Shown in pieces: positions 28,756-38,702 of a stretch of DNA of 64,000 bases. The stretch is from the NCBI RefSeq assembly GCF_003026355.1, contig NZ_PYON01000003.1:186001-250000 (forward strand), in the 5' to 3' direction. Both the position numbers and the translations under genes were made by a program. The stretch is from Photobacterium kishitanii (GTDB lineage: Bacteria > Pseudomonadota > Gammaproteobacteria > Enterobacterales > Vibrionaceae). The notes beneath the pieces were generated by a model. That model made no database searches, was not told the origin of the DNA, and saw only the letters and a list, made by a program, of their open reading frames with translations. Each line of letters opens with the position of its first letter. The stretch's first letter is position 1.

Positions 28756-28772
28756 AAGCTGACCAGTACTTT
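28756..28772 (-). promoter_or_regulatory. Possible FadR operator upstream of fadL copy 2
   Basis: On the - strand the sequence reads AGTACTGGTCAGCTTTG. The left half, ACTGGTC-AG, matches the FadR consensus around TGGTCNGACC, while the right half is degenerate. It lies about 95 bases before the start of the second fadL-like gene. FadR control of fadL is known in Escherichia coli and vibrios. This is a motif-level suggestion. Confidence 0.35.
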
Positions 28773-28938
28773 AGACAGTTAAAAGTACTAACAAACGAAT
28801 ATTTGAGTTCATTTGGGCTCATTTTACGCTGGTTTCTTGTCGTTTTCGTCACAATTAGCACTATAAGCCGCAGCCAAAACTCAATACTTAATTATCAATA
28901 TCGAGTTTTAGCTGTGTTATAGAAAGGATTTTATGCGG

Positions 28939-29673
28939 TTAGATTTGCCAATAGAACTCAGATTTGAGTTTTTCTGCGATTGGCATCAGTTTTTCATCTT
29001 TATCGCCAACAATAATTAAGCTGGCATCTTGCAGCGGTAATAATAAACTTTTATTAATATTGTCACTATCTGTAGCCATTTTTGAGCTTGTTTGCGGCAC
29101 AATAAAGACCGTCATCTTGCCACTATCTGTACCTACAACCATATGTAACGCACGGTTACCATCAAAGCCGCAATAATTGAGGTAATAAATATGACCGGGT
29201 AATTGATTCATACTGGTACCAAAAGGCTTCAGTTTGGCATTTACCTGCTGTAGTGTGACAGCTTCATCGGTATGCTCTACAAATTGTGCTTCAGCATTAA
29301 CGTGTTGCAAAGCAATCGCAGGCATCGACATTGATGTAAAGACTTGCTGCTGTGGTTGCTGAGGGTAAATGTCTTGTTGCCCGACCAAAAAACCCACAAA
29401 AAACATCACTGAAGCGGCCAATCCGTAAGAAAAATAACGTTTATAATGATGGTTAGCTTTTGGTTGTGCCTGGCTTGATTGATGAAACAGAATTCGATCT
29501 GCTAGGTTATCGGGAATATCCACATTAAGCGTTTGTTTTAATTGTTGATCTAATTGCTGTAATTCATTAGAAAAATGGCGATTAGAGCTAGACTGATTTT
29601 TAGCTTTAATTATCTCAGGGTCATTATCATTCGGATCAGCCAGTAGGCGGCGACGAAATTCTAGATCATCCAT
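28939..29673 (-). CDS. DUF3379 membrane protein, candidate anti-sigma factor
   Basis: From the ATG at 29673 (GGGGGA upstream) the protein has 244 residues and starts MDDLEFRRRLLADPND, typical of DUF3379. It has a soluble N-terminal part, one membrane helix (about 82-99) and a C-terminal periplasmic domain. Its start overlaps the end of the ECF sigma gene by 8 bases. That coupling, plus the one-helix topology, fits an anti-sigma factor, but the family has no proven function that I know of. A longer reading from 29706 would add 11 residues inside the sigma gene. Confidence 0.8.
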   Translation of the reverse strand: MDDLEFRRRLLADPNDNDPEIIKAKNQSSSNRHFSNELQQLDQQLKQTLNVDIPDNLADRILFHQSSQAQPKANHHYKRYFSYGLAASVMFFVGFLVGQQDIYPQQPQQQVFTSMSMPAIALQHVNAEAQFVEHTDEAVTLQQVNAKLKPFGTSMNQLPGHIYYLNYCGFDGNRALHMVVGTDSGKMTVFIVPQTSSKMATDSDNINKSLLLPLQDASLIIVGDKDEKLMPIAEKLKSEFYWQI

Positions 29674-30175
29674 TATGATTCCCCCGTTGAGTTGGTTTCT
29701 TTTCAAGTTGTTCTTTTAATTGGTTACGCGCACGAAATAGTCGTGTCATTACCGTGTTACGGTTAAGGTTCAAAATCCCTGCTATTTCATCGCCATTAAA
29801 ACCAGCCATAACTTGTAGAATTAATGGTTCGCGATATTCAGGTGTTAGTTTCATGATTAACCGATGCAGTAAATATTGCTCGGTATCCATTTCAACACTA
29901 GGTTTAGTATCCGCGATATGATGATCATCGATATCCACTAAATCAAATTGTTTGCGTTCAAAGCGACGGGCATTTTCGCGGCGTAGAATGGTTATCAGCC
30001 ATGCTTTAGCAGCGTTATCATCTTGTAAGCTATCGAGTGATTTCCATGCGCGCAGGCAAGTTTCTTGCACTAAGTCTTCGGCAATATGAGGATCATGGCA
30101 TAGCCAATAAGCGTAGCGATATAAATCTTGATGCCAAGCTCGAACAAGTGCTTCATAACGTTTTTGTTTATTCAT
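29666..30175 (-). CDS. ECF-type RNA polymerase sigma factor
   Basis: The 169-residue protein, from ATG 30175, starts MNKQKRYEALVRAWHQDLYRYAYWL. Region 2 includes AEDLVQETCLRAW, and region 4 ends with LNLNRNTVMTRLFRARNQL, a helix-turn-helix for the -35 box. It directs transcription of an unknown regulon. The gene is co-directional and overlapping with the DUF3379 partner and lies between fadL and fadI, an arrangement I recall from vibrios. A longer frame reaches 30271; ATG 30229 is the best alternative start, since no clear ribosome-binding site precedes 30175. Confidence 0.88.
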   Translation of the reverse strand: MNKQKRYEALVRAWHQDLYRYAYWLCHDPHIAEDLVQETCLRAWKSLDSLQDDNAAKAWLITILRRENARRFERKQFDLVDIDDHHIADTKPSVEMDTEQYLLHRLIMKLTPEYREPLILQVMAGFNGDEIAGILNLNRNTVMTRLFRARNQLKEQLEKKPTQRGNHNG

Positions 30176-30479
30176 ATTTAAACAGACCGTGGCAGAAGAC
30201 TTTTTGTTTCTAAAAATATTTTTTATCATTGTGTGCCTGTTTAGCGTTATTGCATCAATAACCGATGCCACCTGATAACTTTTGGATGATATATTCGGTT
30301 TTTTATGTTTTATAGGGCATAAACCGCCATAAAATTGATCTGGTTCAAATTCTGATTTGAACTGTAGGTTATAGTTGCCGCGTCATCTGATGGTTGAGGC
30401 TATGGTTAAGTTGAATAACTTAATAATAGTTAACACCGTCTGTTGAGCAAGATGACAACTTCCTTTTGAAGGCTGACTT
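30176..30479. other. Intergenic region upstream of the ECF sigma gene
   Basis: About 300 bases of AT-rich sequence between the sigma gene (- strand) and the candidate RNA below. It must hold the promoter of the sigma/DUF3379 pair and perhaps a + strand promoter for the terminator-bearing transcript. I see no convincing -35/-10 pair and no gene. Confidence 0.5.
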
Positions 30480-30602
30480 TACTTTCTCCTATCAGGTTTT
30501 TCCTGATTTGCAATTGGCTTTATGTTAATTGATTATTTTATTACGCTGATTGATTGCTTTCTGCGTGAATTCGAACCATACCTGAGGGTGTGGTTTTTTT
30601 TT
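30480..30602 (+). ncRNA. Candidate small RNA or leader ending in an intrinsic terminator
   Basis: A + strand terminator (30574-30602) stands here with no + strand gene upstream of it. It consists of AACCATACC, TGAG loop, GGTGTGGTT and then a run of eight T. A second hairpin, ATCAGG-TTTTT-CCTGAT, lies at 30491-30507, and a weaker CCTT/AAGG stem lies near 30463-30473. A terminator with no gene before it implies a short non-coding transcript, or a premature stop in a long fadIJ leader. The 5' end is not defined; it could start as far back as about 30300. Confidence 0.4.
30574..30602 (+). terminator. Orphan intrinsic terminator upstream of fadI
   Basis: A nine-base-pair stem with one G-T wobble and a TGAG loop is followed by TTTTTTTT. 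It lies 238 bases before fadI, and no protein gene ends before it on this strand. Confidence 0.75.
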
Positions 30603-30791
30603 GCCTTAAGATTAGCTCACCATTATCCCTCTCAAGTAACCCATCACAACTATTGATACCTATGTTAAATTGTATCGATATTTCTTATACTATAACTGAT
30701 TATAATGTCGACACTTTTTACTTAAAAATCTCATTTAATCGTCATTTTCAAACAAATGTTTTATTTTTATAACTTTATGGTTACAATTGTG

Positions 30792-30801
30792 TGGTCTGAC
30801 C
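30792..30801 (+). promoter_or_regulatory. FadR-like operator before fadI
   Basis: TGGTCTGACC is a perfect match to the palindromic FadR core TGGTCNGACC. It lies 40 bases before the fadI start, between likely promoter and ribosome-binding site. FadR represses beta-oxidation genes when acyl-CoA is scarce, so the site fits the genes it precedes. Confidence 0.55.
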
Positions 30802-30840
30802 TCGAGTGGAGGTTAATTATAATTGTGACAAGGAGTTGCG

Positions 30841-32151
30841 ATGACGGGTCTTCAAAATATCACTACACGTAGCGGTGAGCGTATTGCCATTGTTAGCGGT
30901 TTACGAACGCCATTCGCACGTCAATCAACAGCGTTTGATCGTTTATCTGCCCTTGATTTAGGTAAGTTAGTCGTTAATGAAATGCTACAAACTGCTGATT
31001 TTGATCCGCAGTTAATTGAACAAGTTGTATTTGGCCAGGTGGTACAGATGCCTGAAGCCCCGAATATTGCGCGTGAAATTGTTCTGGGTACCGGGATGAA
31101 TACTCATACCGATGCTTATAGTGTCACTCGTGCCTGTGCGACAAGTTTTCAGGCCGCGGTTAATGTGACGGAAAGTATCATGGCTGGGACAATAGATATT
31201 GGTATTGCTGGCGGTGCTGATTCAACCTCAATGCTTCCGATTGGGGTTAGTAAAAAAATGGCGGCGACATTATTAGCGCTAACTAAAACAAAAACGATGC
31301 CTGCAAGGTTGAAATTACTCAGTGCATTAAGCGTTAAAGATTTGCTGCCTGTTCCTCCTGCCGTTGCAGAGTATTCAACCGGATTAAGCATGGGGCAAAC
31401 GGCAGAGCAAATGGCAAAAAGTCATGCAATTAGCCGTGAGGAACAAGATGCCTTTGCGCACCGTTCTCATACATTAGCTGCTCAAGCATGGCGTGATGGT
31501 TTACTCCGTAATGAAGTTATGACTGCATTTACAGCGCCTTATAAACAATGGTTAGATCACGATAATAACGTTCGTCAAGATTCAACATTAGCAGCATATG
31601 CTAAGCTAAATCCTGCTTTTGACCGTTTGCATGGTAGTGTTACTGCTGCCAACTCAACCCCACTAACAGATGGCGCTGCTGCAATATTATTAATGCGAGA
31701 AGGGCGAGCTAAAGAATTAGGGTTAACACCACTTGGGTATATCCGTTCTTATGCTTTTGCTGCAATAGATGTAGCTGAAGATATGTTGATGGGACCTGCC
31801 TATGCGAGTCCATTAGCGCTTGAGAGGGCAGGATTAACGCTTGGTGATTTAAGCTTAATTGATATGCATGAGGCCTTTGCTGCTCAAACATTAGCCAACG
31901 TTAAAATGTTTGGTTCTAAACGGTTTGCAAAACAAAAACTAGGCCGAGACGCTGCGATTGGCGATATTGATATGGATAAATTTAATGTCTTAGGTGGCTC
32001 AATTGCTTATGGCCATCCTTTTGCAGCAACTGGTGCAAGAATGATCACTCAAACCTTGCATGAATTAAAACGTCGTGGTGGTGGCTTTGCATTAAATACC
32101 GCTTGTGCAGCCGGTGGTCTTGGCGCAGCAATGATTTTGGAGGCAGAATAA
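30841..32151 (+). CDS. fadI: 3-ketoacyl-CoA thiolase FadI
   Basis: The 436-residue protein matches the FadI length. It carries the thiolase nucleophile Cys in [12 protein letters not shown] (about 95-106), the GGADSTS segment and the C-terminal signatures [19 protein letters not shown] and [16 protein letters not shown]. It cleaves 3-ketoacyl-CoA in the last step of beta-oxidation and forms a complex with FadJ. AAGGAG is placed before the ATG. Its TAA stop shares one base with the fadJ start. A FadR-like operator lies upstream. Confidence 0.96.
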   Translation: MTGLQNITTRSGERIAIVSGLRTPFARQSTAFDRLSALDLGKLVVNEMLQTADFDPQLIEQVVFGQVVQMPEAPNIAREIVLGTGMNTHTDAYSVTRACATSFQAAVNVTESIMAGTIDIGIAGGADSTSMLPIGVSKKMAATLLALTKTKTMPARLKLLSALSVKDLLPVPPAVAEYSTGLSMGQTAEQMAKSHAISREEQDAFAHRSHTLAAQAWRDGLLRNEVMTAFTAPYKQWLDHDNNVRQDSTLAAYAKLNPAFDRLHGSVTAANSTPLTDGAAAILLMREGRAKELGLTPLGYIRSYAFAAIDVAEDMLMGPAYASPLALERAGLTLGDLSLIDMHEAFAAQTLANVKMFGSKRFAKQKLGRDAAIGDIDMDKFNVLGGSIAYGHPFAATGARMITQTLHELKRRGGGFALNTACAAGGLGAAMILEAE

Positions 32152-34253
32152 TGACTCAATCAGCATTTAGTTTATCTTTTGGCGACAATGGCATTGGCTG
32201 GCTTAAAATTGATGTTGCCAATGAAAAAATGAACACCTTACAAGCGGCTTTTATCGAGCAAGTCACGACTGTTTTAACCGAGTTAAGTACGCATACTGAT
32301 CTTAAGGGATTGGTCGTTTATTCAGGTAAAGTTGATAATTTTATTGCTGGGGCTGATATTCGTATGCTTGCTGATTGCGAAACCGCAACAGAAGCAGAAG
32401 CATTAGCAATTAAAGGCCAACAATTATTTGCAGCATTGGAAGATTTACCGATTCATGTTGTTGCTGCAATTCATGGTCCGTGTTTAGGCGGAGGGTTAGA
32501 GCTTGTTTTAGCGTGTCATAGTCGTATTTGTAGTGATGATGATATTACCCGTCTAGGCTTACCAGAAGTACAATTAGGTTTATTGCCGGGCTCTGGAGGT
32601 ACACAACGTTTACCTCGTTTGATCGGAGTAGCCCATAGTCTTGAATTAATGTTAACCGGTAAGCAAGTACGACCGAAGCAGGCTCTTAAAAAAGGGCTCG
32701 TTGATCAAGTTGTACCGCAAAGCATTTTATTACAAGCGGCAGAGCAAATAGCATTAACCGCTAAACCTATTCGTACCCATTCATTTCAAGATTGGGCGAT
32801 GGCTGGTAATGCGTTTGGTCGTAGTGTGGTATTTGATCAAGCAGCTAAAAAAGCCCAACAAAAAGCACGCGGTTGTTATCCTGCCATTGATGCGATTTTA
32901 GACACAGTAAAATATGGTTTAGAAAAAGGCATAGAGCAAGGATTAGAGCAAGAGGCAAAGGTGTTTGGTGATTTAGTGATGACTGCTGAATCGCGTGCGT
33001 TGCGTAATATTTTCTTTGCCACCACTGCGATGAAAAAAGAATTGGGTGCTGAGGCTAAACCGAAGAAAGTTAATCGTATAGCAATACTTGGTGGTGGCCT
33101 AATGGGCGGGGGAATAGCCCATGTTTCTGCAATCAAAGCTGGTTATGCGGTGCGAATTAAAGATATTAATAACGATGGTATTCAGCATGCATTAGCGTAC
33201 AACTATGCTATTTTGAATAAGCAATGCCAGCGACGTATTATTAGAAAGTCGCAATTGCAGCAGCAGATGTTGCGCATTACGGGAAGCACTGATTATCGTG
33301 GTGTGGTTGACGCTGATGTGGTTATTGAAGCTGTATTTGAAGATGTTGAGCTTAAACAACAAATGGTACAAGAAATTGAAGCGAACACTTCGGAAAATAC
33401 CATTTTTGCAACTAATACGTCCTCGATCCCTATTCATAAAATTGCTGCAAATGCACAACGTCCTGAAAATATCATTGGTTTACATTATTTCAGCCCTGTT
33501 GAAAAAATGCCACTTGTTGAAGTTATTCCCCATGCAACAACCTCAGCAACAACGATTGCAACTGTGGTGGCGTTAGCGAAAAAGCAGGGTAAAACACCAA
33601 TAGTAGTTGCTGATAAAGCTGGGTTTTATGTTAACCGTATATTAGCGCCTTATATGAATGAAGCAGCCCACTTGCTATTAGCTGGTGAGCCGATTGAACA
33701 TATTGATACTGCATTACTCAATTTTGGTTTCCCAGTGGGTCCAATCACATTACTCGATGAAGTTGGGGTTGATATTGGTGCCAAGATTAGCCCAATTTTA
33801 GAATCTGAGTTAGGCGAACGGTTTGCTACACCTGCGATGTTTGAACAGTTACAACAAGATGGTCGTCGAGGCCGTAAAAGTGGTAAAGGTTTTTATTTAT
33901 ACAACTCGAAAAATAAAGAAGTAGATAAATCAGTTTATGCCGTATTAGGGGTTGAACCTTTACAGCATTTGACTGAAGTAGATATTGCTGTTCGTTGTAG
34001 TCTCATGATGCTAAATGAAGCTGCCCGTTGTTTGGATGAGGGCGTTATTAAGTCGGCTCGTGATGGTGATATTGGCGCTATATTTGGTATTGGTTTTCCC
34101 CCGTTTCTTGGCGGGCCATTTAGTTATATGGATCATTTAGGCATTGATTTGGTGGTCGATATGATGCGTGAATACAGTGATTTGTATGGTGAGCGTTTTA
34201 CACCATGTGATTATTTAGTTGAGATGGCACAAGCTGAACAACGATTTTATTAA
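32151..34253 (+). CDS. fadJ: Fatty acid oxidation complex alpha subunit FadJ
   Basis: The 700-residue protein, from ATG 32151, has an N-terminal crotonase domain ([26 protein letters not shown]) and a 3-hydroxyacyl-CoA dehydrogenase domain. The NAD-binding loop is [17 protein letters not shown] (about 308-324) and the dehydrogenase signature is [18 protein letters not shown]. It performs hydration and oxidation of enoyl-CoA and works with FadI. The frame could extend upstream to 32103, but that part overlaps fadI and lacks family similarity. A strong terminator follows. Confidence 0.96.
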   Translation: MTQSAFSLSFGDNGIGWLKIDVANEKMNTLQAAFIEQVTTVLTELSTHTDLKGLVVYSGKVDNFIAGADIRMLADCETATEAEALAIKGQQLFAALEDLPIHVVAAIHGPCLGGGLELVLACHSRICSDDDITRLGLPEVQLGLLPGSGGTQRLPRLIGVAHSLELMLTGKQVRPKQALKKGLVDQVVPQSILLQAAEQIALTAKPIRTHSFQDWAMAGNAFGRSVVFDQAAKKAQQKARGCYPAIDAILDTVKYGLEKGIEQGLEQEAKVFGDLVMTAESRALRNIFFATTAMKKELGAEAKPKKVNRIAILGGGLMGGGIAHVSAIKAGYAVRIKDINNDGIQHALAYNYAILNKQCQRRIIRKSQLQQQMLRITGSTDYRGVVDADVVIEAVFEDVELKQQMVQEIEANTSENTIFATNTSSIPIHKIAANAQRPENIIGLHYFSPVEKMPLVEVIPHATTSATTIATVVALAKKQGKTPIVVADKAGFYVNRILAPYMNEAAHLLLAGEPIEHIDTALLNFGFPVGPITLLDEVGVDIGAKISPILESELGERFATPAMFEQLQQDGRRGRKSGKGFYLYNSKNKEVDKSVYAVLGVEPLQHLTEVDIAVRCSLMMLNEAARCLDEGVIKSARDGDIGAIFGIGFPPFLGGPFSYMDHLGIDLVVDMMREYSDLYGERFTPCDYLVEMAQAEQRFY

Positions 34254-34276
34254 CGCTTTCTAGCAATGCAAACAAG

Positions 34277-34304
34277 AAGCCTGCTTTGATGCAGGCTTTT
34301 TTAT
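34277..34304 (+). terminator. Intrinsic terminator after fadJ
   Basis: An eight-base-pair stem AAGCCTGC/GCAGGCTT with a six-base loop is followed by TTTTTTATATT. It closes the fadIJ operon. Confidence 0.9.
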
Positions 34305-34321
34305 ATTTGAAATTTGTATGG

Positions 34322-34603
34322 TTAGTGAGTACAGCGAATTAAACGGAAGTGGGATTCAAATAATTTATTGCGACAAAGCCGATAGCTACCTGCAGCGATC
34401 ACTAACGCGATAAAGGTATTAATGTGACCGATAGCAATGAGTAATAATGAGATTAATGCAATAAAGCAAAAGGCATAGAAAAAGATATCAATCTGGCTAT
34501 GAGATAATGTGGCGGCACAATGAGGGCAAACAAAATTATCTTCATATGCATTTATCTTTGGTGCATCTATTTCAATTTGGCAATGCGGACATCGTTGAGT
34601 CAC
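34322..34603 (-). CDS. Small zinc-ribbon membrane protein
   Basis: The 93-residue protein begins with two CxxC pairs, CPHC (about 5-8) and CPHC (about 26-29), which form a typical zinc ribbon. Two closely spaced hydrophobic segments (about 42-60 and 63-80) and a basic tail follow. I do not recognise a named family. The layout suggests a small membrane protein with a cytoplasmic metal-binding head. It is a single-gene unit, convergent with fadJ. Confidence 0.65.
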   Translation of the reverse strand: MTQRCPHCQIEIDAPKINAYEDNFVCPHCAATLSHSQIDIFFYAFCFIALISLLLIAIGHINTFIALVIAAGSYRLCRNKLFESHFRLIRCTH

Positions 34604-34777
34604 GTGAATCCTCTTTTAATCTATCTGGTACTATCGTGTTTATCGCTAGATTAATTAGCAATAGTAATATATTCGATATCATCAGTATGGTTTAGAGGAT
34701 CTATTTTTGACCACTGAAATATTATGAAAGTCATTTTTATTAACATAAAAACGTCACAATATTACTATGAAAAAATA

Positions 34778-34810
34778 AAAACCCCATTTATTTAACATAA
34801 ATAGGGTTTT
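34778..34810 (-). terminator. Intrinsic terminator after the M16 protease gene
   Basis: The stem AAAACCC-ATTTAT pairs with ATAAAT-GGGTTTT, with one mismatch and a five-base loop. On the - strand it continues into TTTTATTTTT. It lies right after the protease stop. Confidence 0.8.
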
Positions 34811-34814
34811 TTAT

Positions 34815-37580
34815 TTAGTAAGCGTTTTTCTGAAAATCAGCTATAGATTCAATAGCTTTACCTAGAGTTAATGGCTCTGAATCTTGATGTGTTTTACCTG
34901 TGTAATACATTACTAGGCGATTGGCAGTACGGGGCTTAACGGTTGCCACTATAAATTTAATCATATCGGCACGACTCAGGTTTTTTAATTTCTCGACCAC
35001 TAATTGACGCTGATTAAAGCTTTCATCTTTATTACCAATACTTACCCAGAATCGCTGTGCACGTGAGCGAAGGTTGGTATCAGGTTCAGAGATTTGTGCA
35101 ATTAAGCCTTTTTTACTGGCTTGCCATTGCGCTTCGCTTAGCTCTAATAACACTAAGGCAAACGCATTAGTAAAGTCGTCAATAGCATCTGATAAATAAC
35201 TTGGTTCAGCTACTGGGGATTGAATATATAAGATCAATCCAGGATGGCGATTCAACGGTAAATTACCTGTACCTACCATATAACCAAGTTGTTGCTTAGT
35301 ACGTAACTCATGGAAAAACGTAGTCGACATCAAATGATTTGCGAGGGTGTAAATCGCAATTTTTTCAGGTGTCGTTTTACGTGATTGGTAATACATTAAA
35401 ATGGCTGAGTCTTCATGATGACAATCTAACTCATAGGTTAAGGTGCCACTATTTTCCAAATGTACTAACGGACGTTGTGATTCTCCATATAATTGGTCTG
35501 TAACTCTAAATGCATCTTTTAGCGTTTCAGCGAGAGCTAACGCATCTTTTTTTACCCAATTACCATATACAAAAGTATCAATGTGCAATTCAGCAAACAT
35601 AGCATCAACGAACGGTGGTAGTTCATCAATAGTGATGGTTTCGAGCGCTTCAATTAAGTGTGGATAAGGTGGGTTATTGGGTTGTAATAAGCCCGTTAAT
35701 TGATTAAATAACTGCGAGATAGGTTTATCTTCAGCGGCATTACGCCAATTACGTAACATTTGAGCTTTAATATTATTAAATCGTTGTTGGGTGAAGTTAC
35801 GTTTCTTAAAGCGATCTAAAATCAGTTGCATCAACTGTGGTTGTTTTTCACTAAAGCCTGAAAGCTGAAGTGTTACGCCACCTTGGTGAGCATATAAATT
35901 GTAAGACATTCCCGCGATTTCAGCAGGGTAAGCTGATTCATTGATTGCTTCTAGTAGTAATTCGACACACAAGCGAGTTTTAACAATATTGGCCGTTGAA
36001 CTGACGGCATGTGGACTATCAATTGCGACATAGACAATGCCTTTTGGTACTCGAAAGTCATGTTCTTGTTTATGCCATAATCGAAACCCAGGGAGATCTT
36101 GAATTAATTGCGGTGGTAGTTCTGAACCCGCCTCAAGTGGTAATGGCTCAAATTCCTCACACAAATAAATATTAGGTTCAGGCAATAATAGCTCAGCATC
36201 AAGGCTAATATTGGTCCAGCTTTCAATTTGCTGCGGCGTAAATGGTGTTACTGAGTAAGGTGTATCATACCAAGCCGCTAAGCGGTCGTAATGACCTCCT
36301 TGTGCTACTAGCGTTAGTCGCATATTACTTACGGTTAGGTAAGCTAATAATTGCTCAAGTAAATTTTGATCATAACCTTCCATCATATAATCGCCGTAGA
36401 TGATATCTTCTGCGTTGTAATGCAGTAGGTTCATAACCAAATAACTGACGGTATCAAGTGGGCGACTTTTTTCTTGATAACGAAACGCCATTTCGAGTAC
36501 TGATTTCTTTTCTTGATAACGCCAAGCATTTAACCCTTGTTGCTTGATTAGGGCAATGAAGGTAAATACACATTGCACTATCTCATCAGTATGTTGCTGA
36601 CCTTTAGGGGTTAAATTTAAGCCAATAGTAAATTCGCGGAAATTGTTACCACTAACCCCACCACCAGCTGTTAGAGTATTGATTAATCCGCGCTTTTTTA
36701 AAATCGCCATTAAACTGCCCGTACCTTCATTACCGAGTAAATGGGCAATATATGATAAAGGCTTAATTTGATAGTGAGCATCGACGGATGGCATTGCAAA
36801 CGATAACGTTAACTTACGCAATTCTTTGATAGGTTCAATTTGAATGAACTTCTGACACTCGTTTTCAGTAACAAATGGCACGTCGATTGCTACTTTCTTA
36901 GTGGTAGCGTTAGGGATTTTGCTAAAGAAATCTTGGGTGTAGTGCTCTAATTCATCCAGTGATTGTGGACCTAATAGTACTAATCCCATTACATCGGCAG
37001 AATAATGCTGATGATAGAAAGCTAATAAATCATCCCGTACCGATTGACCATTGCGATCGTCAAGAGTGGTGAGATCGCCCACTGAAAACTTGGCAAAAGG
37101 ATGCGCTTGATTAATCGTTTCTTTTTGAACTTGATATAAACGACGCACATCGTCTTTTATTTTTAATTTATATTCAGAATCAACGGCTTGGCGTTCTTTG
37201 TCAACAGCATCTTCATTAAATAACGGTGCAGTGAAAAATTGCCCAAAGCGATCTAATCCCTCTTCAAAAGTATGGGGACTGATTTCAAAGAAAAACGTGG
37301 TGTTTTCAGTGCCGGTCCACGCATTATTACTGCCGCCATTACGATTGATGAAGGTTTGAAATTCACCAACACGGGGGTATTTCTCAGTGCCAAGAAATAA
37401 CATATGCTCAAGGAAATGTGCCATGCCTTGACGATCCATCGGATCATCAAAGTGACCTATCTCAACAGACAATGCAGCAGCAGAACGAGGCGCTTCAGCA
37501 TCATGAACGAGCAGTACTCGAAGTTCATTCGCTAAAGTGAGATAGCGATACTGCTTATGATCGTTAGGACTTGTATGCAC
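34815..37580 (-). CDS. M16 family zinc protease (pitrilysin/insulinase type)
   Basis: The 921-residue protein has the inverted zinc-binding motif HFLEH (His55, Glu58, His59) with a distal Glu about 75 residues on (region EDAVDKERQAVDSEY). The four-domain M16A layout follows. Length and start resemble insulinase-family proteases of vibrios. No signal peptide is visible, so unlike E. coli pitrilysin it should act in the cytoplasm. These enzymes degrade peptides and small proteins. The start is GTG 37580 with a weak ribosome-binding site. It is a single-gene unit; substrates are unknown. Confidence 0.88.
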   Translation of the reverse strand: MHTSPNDHKQYRYLTLANELRVLLVHDAEAPRSAAALSVEIGHFDDPMDRQGMAHFLEHMLFLGTEKYPRVGEFQTFINRNGGSNNAWTGTENTTFFFEISPHTFEEGLDRFGQFFTAPLFNEDAVDKERQAVDSEYKLKIKDDVRRLYQVQKETINQAHPFAKFSVGDLTTLDDRNGQSVRDDLLAFYHQHYSADVMGLVLLGPQSLDELEHYTQDFFSKIPNATTKKVAIDVPFVTENECQKFIQIEPIKELRKLTLSFAMPSVDAHYQIKPLSYIAHLLGNEGTGSLMAILKKRGLINTLTAGGGVSGNNFREFTIGLNLTPKGQQHTDEIVQCVFTFIALIKQQGLNAWRYQEKKSVLEMAFRYQEKSRPLDTVSYLVMNLLHYNAEDIIYGDYMMEGYDQNLLEQLLAYLTVSNMRLTLVAQGGHYDRLAAWYDTPYSVTPFTPQQIESWTNISLDAELLLPEPNIYLCEEFEPLPLEAGSELPPQLIQDLPGFRLWHKQEHDFRVPKGIVYVAIDSPHAVSSTANIVKTRLCVELLLEAINESAYPAEIAGMSYNLYAHQGGVTLQLSGFSEKQPQLMQLILDRFKKRNFTQQRFNNIKAQMLRNWRNAAEDKPISQLFNQLTGLLQPNNPPYPHLIEALETITIDELPPFVDAMFAELHIDTFVYGNWVKKDALALAETLKDAFRVTDQLYGESQRPLVHLENSGTLTYELDCHHEDSAILMYYQSRKTTPEKIAIYTLANHLMSTTFFHELRTKQQLGYMVGTGNLPLNRHPGLILYIQSPVAEPSYLSDAIDDFTNAFALVLLELSEAQWQASKKGLIAQISEPDTNLRSRAQRFWVSIGNKDESFNQRQLVVEKLKNLSRADMIKFIVATVKPRTANRLVMYYTGKTHQDSEPLTLGKAIESIADFQKNAY

Positions 37581-37856
37581 AGGAAGGGCCTATTTTAGAG
37601 GGAATTAGGGTAAGTATGACGTTCAATATTAAGGCTGGCAAATTGAAGATGCGATTAGATGAATTATAAGTCTCATTTTTGTTAACAAGTTGATGAATTA
37701 GTCATTAGTTAATCAATTCAGCCTTTAAATAGTAGGCTTAGCCACAGAATTAAAACTCTATGGTTATACCAATAATAAAAGCGTGTAATAATGATCGACC
37801 AGCTCTAAGATATGAGTGGGAATAGTGATTGTTTAACTGAGGTTATCGGAATATCT

Positions 37857-38330
37857 ATGCAAATTTATATTATGCGTCACGGCGAAGCCGAAAATTTTGC
37901 TTCTAGTGATGCTGAGCGTCCATTAACCGCGCGCGGCATCGCTCAATCACAGCAAATGGCAACATTATTGGCATCACATTTGAATGGCGAATTAGATCAA
38001 GTTTGGGTCAGTCCTTATTTACGTGCCCAACAAACGTGGCAAGCAATGGTTGATTCGTTACCAACTGCAGCACAAGTTGGCAGTGTTGAGGATATTACCC
38101 CTTATGGTGATGCTGAAACTGTTGCTGAATATATAAAAGCAACCATTGAAACTGAGCAGCCGCAATCACTATTGCTGATTTCGCATTTGCCGTTAGTTGG
38201 GTATTTAACTGCAGAGCTGGTGGCTGGTTTACAACCACCCATGTTTTTAACATCTGCTATTGCTGCCGTTGAGTATGATCCACTGTCAGGATCTAGTAAA
38301 TTGTTGTGGCAACATCAACCGCATAAATAA
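37857..38330 (+). CDS. sixA: Phosphohistidine phosphatase SixA
   Basis: The 157-residue protein, from ATG 37857, starts QIYIMRHGEAEN, the RHG histidine phosphatase motif with catalytic His8. ISHLPLVGYL near residue 120 contains the second active-site His. SixA removes phosphate from phosphohistidine on the Hpt domain of ArcB and on PtsO-type proteins. The frame extends upstream to 37812 but that part is not conserved. It is followed 12 bases later by a small lipoprotein gene. Confidence 0.9.
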   Translation: MQIYIMRHGEAENFASSDAERPLTARGIAQSQQMATLLASHLNGELDQVWVSPYLRAQQTWQAMVDSLPTAAQVGSVEDITPYGDAETVAEYIKATIETEQPQSLLLISHLPLVGYLTAELVAGLQPPMFLTSAIAAVEYDPLSGSSKLLWQHQPHK

Positions 38331-38342
38331 TGGATAATAACC

Positions 38343-38702
38343 ATGACTAAGCTTGGAATAGTGGCAATCATAAACCTATTGTTTACTGCCGGATGCAGTG
38401 TTGGTGAGCCTGTTCGTATTTCTGCTAACGGTATGGTGAAGTGGTCAGACGGACATACCGAAGGGATGCATGTTTCTCAAACTGGCAGTAGCTTGACGTT
38501 TGCTAACTATTCCAATGAGGTCGGCGCACCTGCATTAGTTATTTTTGCCCGTATTGATAGCGCGCGTAATGATAATTGTGAATATTTTTACGTTGAAACC
38601 GCAGTTAAAAAACGTCTAAAAGTCTGCGAGACAGGAGAAGTGACGTTATTTAACCGTGGTAAAGTCGTTAAAGTTGGCCATATGGTAAAACCAAGGTATT
38701 AG
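38343..38702 (+). CDS. Small lipoprotein of unknown function
   Basis: The 119-residue protein has a signal peptide with lipobox FTAGC (Cys about 18), then a mostly beta-type domain with two further Cys. I do not recognise a family. It follows sixA by 12 bases and is probably co-transcribed with it. Its stop overlaps the stop of the convergent smrB gene by three or four bases. No function can be given. Confidence 0.72.
   Translation: MTKLGIVAIINLLFTAGCSVGEPVRISANGMVKWSDGHTEGMHVSQTGSSLTFANYSNEVGAPALVIFARIDSARNDNCEYFYVETAVKKRLKVCETGEVTLFNRGKVVKVGHMVKPRY

Noticed and set aside
30590..30772. 60-codon open frame before fadI
   Set aside because: Its start lies inside the T run of an intrinsic terminator, it has no ribosome-binding site and its composition looks random.
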